Shown: piece by piece, positions 24,415 through 34,202 of the stretch
Layout of the letters: every line of letters starts with the position of its first letter
How positions within the stretch are numbered: the first letter of the stretch is position 1
Assembly: GCA_030704615.1 (NCBI GenBank)
Contig: CM060732.1
Location: 26,164,001-26,228,000 of the forward strand
Reading direction: 5' to 3'
Source: Takakia lepidozioides
Taxonomy: Eukaryota; Streptophyta; Takakiopsida; Takakiales; Takakiaceae
Length of the DNA stretch: 64,000 nucleotides
The notes under the pieces: generated by a model
Database searches by the model: none
What the model was told of the DNA's origin: nothing
The model's input: the letters and a program-made list of their open reading frames with translations, nothing else
Program-made: the position numbers and the translations under genes

Positions 24415-25318
24415 GTAACTTGATCCTGCACCTGAAATGGAACCACTGGGATGCCGAGGTGAGATTTGAGGGGAGCTCTGACAGGCTGGAATCTCCAGCG
24501 GCCTAGCGGTTCCACATCTCCTAAGTTAATCCATTTCATCCTTTGTATTCAACTCACGGTTTACCGAATGGAATGATTTCTGGAATTTGAGGGTAGATTC
24601 CAGTGTTGGACTGGTATATAGGTGAAGGACTGGTATAAAGTACTGGTATATGCACTGGTATTAGATACCAGACCAGTCTGGTATCGTTTATGAGAGTACT
24701 TGGTCATATACCAGACCAGGCTGGTATCAGTTTTTTCATACCAGCCACAATACCAGTACTCCCCAGCAGTCTACCTCATTTACTCTGGTATGTGTACCAT
24801 ATTAATTTATGTGTACAATTTCCTATACATTTATATTTATGTATATCTACTTCTAAAGCCATCTTGAATTACAAGTTTATCAAATAACAAATATCAAGTG
24901 AAAATAAATACAATACACATAAAGGATGATACCAGAGTTGATACCTCATACCAGCTGGTATTGTGGTCATGATACTCATACTCTTACCAGTATTTGGACA
25001 AATATACATCCACCATTATGTAGACCAGACTGGTATGAAAACTTTGTGATACGTCTGGTACCAGGACCAGTCTGGTATGTAAAAAACTTGATACCAGTCC
25101 AACACTGGTAGATTCCCGTGTTGGGTGGATTTATGTAAAACCAAAAGTTCTTAATAACCCGAACTGGCGGATACCAAAAATAGTTAATAAGGGTAGATTC
25201 CTCAGAGTTCATGAGTAAGAATTGAACGATCCTCTCTGCAATATTTTTCCAGGAGCCTTCCCCCGTGCAGCCAAGTGGTTCCACTACGAAATCCATTTCA
25301 GCCACAGGATCAAGTTAC
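24415..25318. repeat. Imperfect inverted-repeat structure surrounding the hAT MITE
   Basis: GTAACTTGATCCTG followed by CTGAAATGG at 24415-24440 is matched in reverse complement at 25293-25318 with about three mismatches over 26 bases. The match then continues with GGAACCACT after a short gap. The 24.6-25.1 kb MITE sits inside. No target-site duplication was found outside these ends, so this may be an older element or simply a folded duplication. Confidence 0.45.
24601..25107. mobile_element. Non-autonomous hAT element (MITE), 507 bp
   Basis: The element begins CAGTGTTGGACTGGTAT and ends with the exact reverse complement, a perfect 17-bp terminal inverted repeat. It is flanked on both sides by GTAGATTC (24593-24600 and 25108-25115). 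Eight-base duplications and CAGTG ends are hallmarks of hAT elements. The interior is AT-rich, has no coding capacity, and carries many copies of TACCAG/CTGGTA near both ends, as expected of subterminal transposase-binding motifs. One caution is that GTAGATTC also occurs at about 24.35 and 25.19 kb, so the flank match is not fully independent. Confidence 0.85.
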
Positions 25319-25599
25319 TACATCAGCAAGTCAAGTCAGGGAACAACACTAGACAGACATAAGTAGCACTAGAGCAGGTAGCCCAGCGGTTGGGGGTTTG
25401 TGCCTTGCCTGTGCATAACCCGGGTGATCCTGAGGCCAGTGGTCCCTCCAGACTCGGAAGACACGACGTAGGTTTATGCATCCTTCCGGAGGTGCCATCC
25501 TTCCTCCTTGCAGGTCCAAGTTGAATGCGCGTGGGAGGTCACTGGTGCAGGATGGGCCGCCACAGCCCCACTGTCAAATCCCCACCCATCTGCTGCCCG

Positions 25600-26070
25600 C
25601 CCACGGTCTGCCGATCGAATAAAAGTTGAAAAGTAACTAGGGTAGTGGCCCATGTGTGAAGAATTGAAATCCAACACCAAGTGCAATGTCCTACGTATCC
25701 AAGTGAAACCAAGCCGGTGCAACCCTCCTCCTTCTCGAGGGCTTTCCAACGATACCAAACACCAGGGCTGGTCCGCGGTTTGGGATATTTCCACGCTAAA
25801 AACAAAACAATATTTCCACGCTAAAAACAAAACAAAGCAAGCCTACAACGGCGATGGGCTCTCTTGCTTTAAACATAAGAGGAATGTGAGAGTAGGAGCA
25901 TGAGGCAGCACAACACACCAATCGGAGCCTTGACGCGGCGTAAGGTCCTTTGACCACATTTTCTCCATTGACTTGAACATGCAGAGAGCCAACAAACTAA
26001 CTAACAAACAAACTGCCTTGCTTCATATATTGATGGCGCTGTATGTTGGGCAATTGAATGGATTTAAGGT
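25600..26070 (-). repeat. Dispersed repeat family R1, minus-strand copy
   Basis: Read in reverse complement, this stretch matches 57.85-58.57 kb in order: TCAATATATGAAGC, the AGCAAGAGAGCCCATCGC region, runs of TTTTG, CGTTGGAAAGCCCTCGA, GCACCGGCTTGGT and TTTCAATTCTTCACACATGG. No open frame is conserved between copies. The class of element is unknown. Confidence 0.7.
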
Positions 26071-26669
26071 AGAAAAAGCCCGAGACATTGCATGCATGTC
26101 CCGGGCTATAGAATATTATCTCGAGATTTAGATTCTTTCACTGTATGCCCCTTTTTGCATTCCCAAGTAGGCACCCGATATTCTGCACTGTAGGTCTATT
26201 TGAGAACATCAAGGGGCCAGGTGATAAGAAGAGTGAGGGCAGGAGGATTGGAGCCCAAGACCGGGTCGCTGCTTCCAGCAAAGCGTTTGCAACGCGTGTG
26301 TCAAAGATTCTAGGTGCAGGGGAGGAAGACAAGTGGCAGCGATTGGTGGTAGCAGAGTGGAGGCACCGTGTTCCACATCTCTGGGACCCCCCGACCAACA
26401 AGTCTCTGGCTTTCGCTCTCGCTATCGAGAGCGGCTTCTTCTGCGAAGCTCTTGTGGGTACTGAATGGGTCCCTCTCCGGATCGCATCGAGACTTTTCTT
26501 TCTTTGTTTCTTTGTTTCGGGATGGAGCAAGTATGTAAACGCGATTGTGGAGCTTGTGCTGTGAATTCGGTGTAGTGGCTCCAACTAGCCAGGCGCGTGC
26601 AGGAGACAAGGGCCTACATATACATACATAGAGGCAGACATCCGAAGTGGGAGAGAGACAGAACGAGAT

Positions 26670-29600
26670 ATGGCGTCGTATGCGTTGGAAGATTTTGTGG
26701 GGGATGGAGTGTTGAAGGACCTGCTCGGACAATTGACAGCGGATGGGTGGGACGATGTGCCCACGCTCAAAATGATGAACGCCGAAGACATGGAAGCTCT
26801 TCAGCTCACAGAACAGCAAAGGGTACCGCTTCCTCTTCCATCTCGATTTTTGTCTTGTTTTATCAACCGTTTAGTGTTTGGGGGTCATTATGGAAACGTT
26901 TCTTCGATTCTGCGGAGAGCTGGAGGTCATGTTTCAGCAATAGAGGCCGAGGGTCAAGGTGGAACGAACTCGTACTCTGTTCCACCTGCTCAGTGGGGCT
27001 CAAGGAGTGGCGCGGTCTTCCTCAGTGCAATCTGCACACAAGCACCGAGTTAGTTTTGGAGGTCGGAAGAAATCGTTGAAGTGGAAGCAGAATTATGCTA
27101 TCGATAGAGATTATGCACAGTAGAGAGAGAAATGAAATGAAATGGTACTTTATAACGTCCGCGGAAAGCTCATAGAGCTTATGGGACAAAATGGAAACAT
27201 GAGAGAGGAACAAGTCCAGAAACCACAATTAATGTTCTAGCGAATGTCGAAGGGTGAAGGCCTCGTGCAGGTAGGCTGCCAAGCATTTTTGATCCTCATA
27301 GTGGAAGACATCAGTGAGAGTTTGGGTTCCACTGAATAAACAGTGGAATCTCCCACGGATCTCGTAGTATAGAGGGCAGTAGAAGAAGAAGTGTGCTTCA
27401 GTTTCGATTTCCTGGCTGCGCCCTATGCAAGCTGGACATAGGCGGTCCTCCCGTTGCAGGTTTTCCCACCTGCCAGTCTCTATCCGTAGGGGGCAGAGTT
27501 CGCATGTGTACCATTGCAATCCGAGGCCCTCTTCCGGCTTACAATCTTTCTCCATAGATTACAGGCCCTTCCACCCAAGGGGCTCGTGGCAAGGGCCCTC
27601 ACAACATCTATGAGGCTCAAAGCTGCAGGTTTCAGGAACTCCTGGTATGCTCGAGTGGACAGTTTATTTCAATCGTAACGGACTTTCTACTGCTTTCCTA
27701 TTACCAATGAATCCAGATGAGGTGGACATCACGTCCAGACATGACCGCTAGCAGAGAGCTTATGGAATTACATGTCCAGAGAACTTGGAAGCTACCCAAT
27801 CTCACAACAAAGCTCCACTTCTATCGAGAGACATTCTTGGTGCTTCGCGACAATAGAATCTTGAGACCAAATTACCTTTCAGCATCCTTATCTCCTTCCC
27901 TCCTGAGGGCATTGGGGCGGTTCAGGGTGGGTTCCCGGATCTGAGATGGAGTTGTGCTCCTGGTGCCAAGCATTGCTTGGAGAAAAGATGACTGTAATGG
28001 CTCCAAATTCTTTTCCCACCAGGAGACAGGGACACCAGGTGCCCAGAACTCACAACCATAGATGGTAGCAGGGCTGACGACAGTGTCAAACAGCCACTTT
28101 TTGGTTGGGGGATGACGCAGATGTATTTGCTTGCATTTGGCCTGAAGGCGGACGGAGGCCGCCTTACCTTTAGTCAATCTGTCCAAGGCAGTGGCTGCAA
28201 AGTGAAACTTGGGGAGTGGATAACCAGACCCAGGTATCGGTATGATTTCACAATCTCAATTTCTTGCTGGTTGAAGATGAATCTACGATCAGCCTGGCCA
28301 TTGAAGACCATGATCTTGGTCTTGCTAAGATTGACTTGCATCCCATAGTCTTTGCAGAACTGTTCCAAAATTTTGAGATGGCGTTGCAGGAAGACCGGGG
28401 ATAGTGCCAAAAGGGCAACATCATCAGCGTAGAGGAGATCTGATTGCGTTGGTCCCCCATCCAATGGTACCCCAACCCCATGGTTTTTTGATATGTAATT
28501 CTCCAAAGCGTCAATGTAGATCCCGAACAGGGTAGGTGAAAGGGGGCAGCCCTGTTTGACTCCAATGTTGCTGTGGACCTCGGCTGAGAATTCACCAGCG
28601 ACGTGGACCATGCCAGTGACAATCTCATACATAGAAGAGATGGCACAAAGGATGTCTGGAGGGACTTCCACTCTATGGAGCCGTTGGAAGAGAAGGTCCC
28701 GAGGAACATGACAAAAGAATGGTCTATGTTTGCTTCGTCGACTTTCACAAAGCCTTTGATCCACCATAACCTGAAGAGTGAAGATGTGGTCAATAGTGGA
28801 TCTGTTGCGACAGAAACTAGCCTGTCCCTCAGCACGAATGCGAGAGGACTCAGCCCAATCATCCAGTTCCATGGCCACTACTGCCCCAAACAGTTTAGCA
28901 AGTACCGAGGACACCATGATAGTACGATAGTTGGTCGGTGCGAGCCTGTCACCGCTCTTGAAGAGTGGGTGGATGATGCTCTTTGTCCACTCTGTGGGAA
29001 AGCCCCGTTGCACCACCTCATTGAAGAGGTTAGCTATAAAAGGGGTTAAAGTAGGTGCAACATGCTTGATGAATTCACTCTGAAGTCCTGAAATGTCTAC
29101 TGCTCTGCCATTTTGCAGCTTCTTGATTGCCTTACTGACATTGGCCGTAGTAAAGAGAGAGAAGTGAAGGGGTTTAGATGTTATAGGAGAGGGAGTTTGG
29201 GTTGGGGAATGGTACAAAGACTGTGCATACTCATGCCAGACGTGAATGTCAGTGATTGGGGGAGGGTCTCTATGAGGTTTAAGGAGGGACCAAAAAGAAC
29301 GAGGAGAAAATCTGATTTTAGCAAGGAAAGAAGATTGCAACTTGATAGTGTAGGCTCTCTTTTTGGATCTAATGAGGGACTTATAGTGCTTAAGAGCAAG
29401 ATTAGTGGACTCTGGAGAAGAATTGGTATGTAGTAGTAAAGATTTGATGTGACGTCTAGCAGTCTTGCATTCCTCATCATAAAATGGGGCATAACGATGA
29501 GTGGAGAAGGGTGAGGAGGTAGATGGAAGGGTGACGGGAAAGGATCGCAGGGCTGAGTCCCAAAGGGCTAGAGTAAGATGTGTAGCCTTGTTGTTAGGAG

Positions 29601-32000
29601 ATGGTGGATGTAGAATGGAGGGGAGGGTTGACGCTAGGTGTGTTTCATACTCGGCGTCGTGTAAGTGAGAGAAAGGGGTATTAAAGTGGATACGTGGGTG
29701 TAGGGGAAGAGAAGCAGAGGGGACCTTCACGGGGGGGGGGGGGGGGGGGAGAGATGGAAGGAAATGCAAAGGAAAGGCAAGAGTGAGAAATGAAATGAAA
29801 TGGTGCTTTATAACGTCCGCGGAAAGCTCATAGAGCTTGTGGGACAAAATGGAAGAAAACATGAGAGAGGAAACAAAACCAGAACCCAAGAACCAGAACC
29901 TCGTGCAGGTAAGCTGCCAAGCATTTCTGATCCTCATAGTGGAAGACTTCAGTGAGAGATTGGGTTCCACTGAATAAACAGTGGAATCTCCCATGGATCT
30001 TGTAGGGCAGTAGAAGAAGAAGTGTTCTTCAGTGTCAATTTCCTGGCTGCGCCCTATGCAAGCTGGACATAGGAGAGAGAGAGAGAGAGAGATAGGGCTT
30101 GTCTTGTCTTGACAAGCAAGGATCTGTCTAAATTATCTAGACAAGATGAAATTGTTGACAACAACAGCCTTCAGAAGAAGGCATCGTGTCATATTTACCT
30201 CTTGATCCTGCCCCAATAGTTAAGATATTTCCTATAGAGGTGATGGGGGGTGGGTGGTGGTGTGGCACTCCCATCCTCCAATTTCACCTCCCATCCACTG
30301 ATTTTGGGCACCTTCAGATGACAACTACTTATGTCATCTTTCTGGCTTCATTTTCCATGCCTTGTCCTGAAATCAATGTCTGTGAAATTGCTGACCCTTA
30401 TTGTGTGTGGTTTCTTCAGGATGCCCTAGAAATACGAACATATCTCCATGACCGCTCTTTAATGGAGTATGCGGACAAGCTCGAGGCTTCAGGGAAAAAC
30501 CTACCGGAATTACTCATTGCCAGTCCATCTTCTCTGTCAGCCCAATATGGCATGAAACGGGGTCATGTTGCAAAATTCATAGACAGATCGAGTGCGTGTG
30601 GTATTCAGATGCCCCCCACCCTTTCTCTGCCTGCGAGAAAACGAACGATGGCATCCCGCAGTGAATTTTCTGTTGACGAAGGCAGTGAGTATAGTAGTGC
30701 TGGGATTAAATCTGGCCTCAAGGGAACTACAACCCGTTCATCAAATGGACCTCTTTCTCCTGACCGGCTGTCCAATAGTTCTGGCTTCAGTCAGGCTCAA
30801 AGTGAGGCATATGAATCTTCCACTAAAAGGGGTGAGACAGGGGGATTTAATTCTATGAAGGATGATTCACCTGGTTTTAAGCCTCCAATAGTAGTGAAAC
30901 CTGCTGGCACTAACAATCCAAATGCTTCCAAGGGCTTGTTCTCAGCAGCCCCGCCAACATCACGCCTATGTGGTTTAGTAATGCCCCATGATGGTGTTGA
31001 GGATGTAACGCCCCTGTCAGTTCTGGAGAAAATTTACGTTCAGAAGCTGACTCCAGAGTATAAGAATGGTGTGGACCCATGGGCGACGGATGACTTGAAG
31101 ATGCCCCCTCCTTCAAAGGCCTCAGAGTTATGGGTGACCAAGCCCACTTTGCTGTTTTGCATTCGCCGTCCCGGGTAATTTCATTTGCTTGTACAACATT
31201 GTCGATTTGGGTTTTCAAATAATTTCTTGAAAGACAGTATCATTTCTACCACAACGGAGCAGCCACTTCTATGCTGATGAATGAACCTACTTTCTGATTG
31301 TAACCCTGCTCTCTGGATGTTGGTCCTCCAAAGAGAGGATATTTATTCAGTTGACTTTTACATTCTTCCCTCATTGGAACTGTCACTTGTGTAGCTGGAA
31401 GGTGGTGTTTGACGGCTGATTGCTGTGAATATGGCAGGTGTGTTATGTGTCGGGCAGAGGCACACCAGTTATATGCTCGAAAACCTATATTTGATGCCAT
31501 GGGCATTCAGTTGGTCGCTGTTCTTAACGAACACATTGACTCTGAGGTACTTCCTTTCTCTCCACTTGTTTCCCCTCCTTGTCTATAAAAATTCCGTTTG
31601 GTCCTTTAATCTGGGTCTTGTATCTGCTTAACAAGACTTGTCATTGCCACTGCAGGTCAAGGCATTCTGGCCCCGTTACTGGGGGGGCATGGTGGTGGTG
31701 GATAAGAGCAGGGAATTCTACAGAGCGCTGGGAGGGGGTCAGCTCCTTAAAGAAAACCTCATCACTGGATTCATCTTCAACCCACTAGCACGACAAAACT
31801 GGAAAAGAGCAAGAGCATCTGGGATAGAAAACAATTTGCACGGGGAGGCTACCATAAAAGGGGGGCTGTACATTGTTAGGCCTGGAAAGGGTGGTGTTGC
31901 ATACCAGTTCGTTGAGAGAAACTTTGGGGATTGGGCCCCCTTGGAAGAGGTTTTAGAAGTTTGCACGAATTTAAAGGTTTCTCTCTCTCCGGAAAGCTGA
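26670..32000 (+). CDS. Tandem SAM-like modules fused to a PRXL2/AhpC-TSA_2 thioredoxin-fold domain
   Basis: Four exons join in frame to 453 residues: 26670-26822, 30420-31174, 31438-31546 and 31656-32000. The N-terminus is a SAM-like helical domain (FVGDGVLKDLL, GWDDVPTLKMM, MEALQLTEQQRDALEIR), followed by a second SAM-like segment ending YGMKRGHVAKFIDR. A Ser/Pro-rich linker of about 180 residues leads to a peroxiredoxin-like 2 domain. This opens with the redox pair in RRPGCVMCRAEAHQL and continues with FDAMGIQLVAVLNE, FWPRYWGGMVVVDKSREFY, GGLYIVRPGKGGVAYQF and GDWAPLEEVL. The PRXL2 family is thiol-based, and SAM modules usually mediate protein association, so a tethered redox factor is plausible but unproven. 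The 3.6-kb first intron contains the LINE at 27.1-30.07 kb. Confidence 0.88.
27125..29775 (-). mobile_element. LINE (non-LTR retrotransposon) with reverse transcriptase, inserted in intron 1 of the SAM-PRXL2 gene
   Basis: On the minus strand, from about 29775 down to 28180, one long frame encodes a reverse transcriptase. Blocks include KKLQNGRAVDISGLQSEF, IHPLFKSGDRLAPTNYRTI, IGVKQGCPLSPTLFGIYIDAL and the catalytic SDLLYADDVALLA. Downstream frames give GCEFWAPGVPVSWWEKNLE (about 28.05 kb) and a zinc knuckle C-x2-C with HFFFYC (27.23-27.55 kb). The element ends in a CATTTCATTTCATTTC tail near 27.13 kb. Motif A is missing from the coding strand because a short segment is inverted. No endonuclease domain is seen, so the copy is probably 5'-truncated. 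Confidence 0.88.
28708..28762 (+). other. Micro-inversion within the LINE reverse transcriptase
   Basis: The LINE lies on the minus strand, but here the plus strand encodes RT motif A: KRMVYVCFVDFHKAFD at 28713-28760. On the minus strand, the flanking text before the segment is TLQVMVD and after it is VPRDLLFQRL, exactly the two sides between which motif A belongs. About 50 bases have been flipped in place. Confidence 0.9.
29786..30074 (-). mobile_element. Second, 5'-truncated copy of the same LINE 3' end
   Basis: This repeats 27131-27445 with small differences. It has the same ATTTC-type tail, the same stretch containing ACGTCCGCGGAAAGCTC and the same cut-off after AGCTGGACATAGG, followed here by a (GA)n run. 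It is in the same orientation, directly upstream of the longer copy, so two insertions or a tandem duplication are present. The long RT frame reads into it by chance. Confidence 0.85.
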
Positions 32001-34202
32001 TCGAGTGAGGCCTGGAGCACACTGCACTCAGACTGCGACATCAGCGGGTGAAGAGAGATGAACAAGGAGCGAGGGGGAGCTTCTGAACTCAGAAGGACAG
32101 ACCTATACCTGCACGCGGATCCAGGGCGCATGATGCACAAACTGATAGGGGTTTAATGGGTCATAAGCATTAGCGGCGGTGAATAAAGGATGCAGCAGCA
32201 ACAGGCTGCACTGACAAGGGAGGGCTCCCTAAAAACTGGTTAATGAAGGATCCAGCAGGTAGAGGGATAAGGTTGAAGGGAAGATGAAGCTGCAGGAGGC
32301 AGGATAGAAACGATTATCCACGTGATGGATGAAGCTAGGGTATTGTTGCTTCAACGTTTGCAACTATTGAGTCCGTGGATACTTGCAGGCTATGACATTC
32401 CTACAAATGCCATAACCACGTCCGATTGCCTCTTGGATTCTGAGTTTGTTTGAATGGTTCCTCAGCAGCTCATTTGAGTTTTTTCTGGGCCCTGTCCCCA
32501 AATGCAGAGTCATATGGAGTTAGTTCTTCAATTGGAAGTTAGAGAAGGGATGAAATATGAGCTATTTACAAAGAATTATAGAAGAGATCAAAGAAGCAAT
32601 TGTGCTTCTGGCTTGGTTATTTTGAGATGTTCAAATATTCCAGTTCTAGCAATGGATGCAGGCTGCGGCCTGTCATGTCAGTATTCACTGTCCGAAGTTT
32701 CGCAAGATAGCTCTTTGCCATGGGCTGATGATAATATTCACAATCACTTCCAACGTTTGGTGCATTGTATGGGAGGAGCTGGTCTGACTTGTCCAAGTCT
32801 ACTGGCAAGGCGTCTTCAAAATCACCCAACATTCGCCTAACCACTCCTCTTTCCTGCAATGCTTGATCATAGTGTGAGCAGAGCAGAGCTGACATATCCA
32901 AGTCTTGTCCGATTCATCCAAGTCTACCGAGCCCTTCCAGACAAACCAACATACGCAGGTGGGGAGATATGGAGGTGGCTGAACTCGGCACTTTTGCATC
33001 ACTGAATCAGGAGGGTATCCGTCCCCAGACAATTAACTAGAATGGAAGGTAGGAAAAAGTATTGAGCAACTTATTCTTGAATCAGCGTATTCTGTACTTC
33101 AGTGCATTCTCTGTCAATACTAGTAATAGGGAACAGTCTCAAATGCAATTTCCCCATATGTGAGTACGTCACCTGAGAAAGATAACACTTCAACTACGGA
33201 CTGAGTTATAAGCTCCTTGTATGCTCCGCGACTAATAGGCTCTATATTTATGCTGTGAGTGGCCAGTATGGGCCACAATGCAAGAGCCCAACTGCACAGA
33301 ACTGGATACTGGGACTCACCTTTAGTCTCAGCTTCTACCACTACCAGTTCAAAGGTATGAACAAGCCTGTGATCTGCAGGTGATGGACATGACATTGACT
33401 TTTTGGAGGCAGGGTGGTGTGAGGTGGTGGAATCTCAAAGGGTTGTTATTGTATGTTGGTATTCTTATCCGAGAGTGTTTAAGTTGAAAATCAATATTAC
33501 TTAACAAAAGCTGGTGGTATTTGAGGTTGCTCCGTGGTATTAATGACACAGTCCCTTTGCATTTTCAGCAGTTGACCAATCCAGGTGGTTTCTGCTGCAA
33601 TGGAGGCACAACCTCCCAACTGGGCTGCCTGCTCAAGTGCTCAGTGGAAGGGCATGCTTGCAGCCTGCCCTTCGATATGATATAGGTGTCCCCCCTCCAT
33701 CTTACCCCTAGTCAAAGAGGGTACTTATTACTACACACTTACTACTAACTAGAAGCTGACTGTACCCATATCTGAATCCTTGTTGTCACTCTCCGAAGGA
33801 CCAAACCAATGCTCTCATCTAGGTATGTCCCATGAGATTCCAAAAGCTGATTGAATCGATGTGCAACATATATAGAGAGGACTAGTCCCAAAACAGCCAT
33901 CGGCGCCGTAATTGCATTCACAAGTCCCAGAAAGTACTTACAAACCCGCAAACTTGGCGAGAAGGTTGCGGGGAGACGGATCTCTACCGCTCCAAGGAAC
34001 TTGGCTCTCGTGGGTTGAGCGCTGGGAAAGAATTGGGGCGGCTGTGCTGGATGAGAAACCAGCATTCTGATCGACGTTGGCGACAAGTTGAGGAATGTGA
34101 TAAGATTGCGGGAAGCAACAGGTATTGTGTGCGCACGCAAGATCGGCAGCGGTGGAGAGAAGGATTTTTTGATTTGGGTTTCGTAGCCGAAATTCTGTGA
34201 AG
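32001..34202. other. Intergenic stretch between SAM-PRXL2 and the NIP30 homologue
   Basis: Several minus-strand frames are open for 70-130 codons. The best, at about 33745-34070, has a basic N-terminus and one hydrophobic segment, but also an internal GTAAGTAC donor-like site and no recognised motif. The last 60 bases before 34203 are the probable leader of the next gene. Nothing else was recognised. Confidence 0.4.

Noticed and set aside
26145-26564. Open frames on both strands just upstream of the SAM-PRXL2 gene
   Set aside because: No domain, splice context or codon pattern favours either strand; this is probably promoter and 5' UTR sequence.
28603-29049. Plus-strand open frame of 148 codons across the LINE
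   Set aside because: It lies opposite the reverse-transcriptase frame. Apart from the inverted motif A segment, its text has no RT or other domain.
33745-34140. Possible small minus-strand gene divergent from the NIP30 homologue
   Set aside because: It has a basic start and one hydrophobic segment, but no upstream ATG within the first 20 codons, a donor-like GTAAGTAC inside, and no recognised motif. Transcript data would decide.
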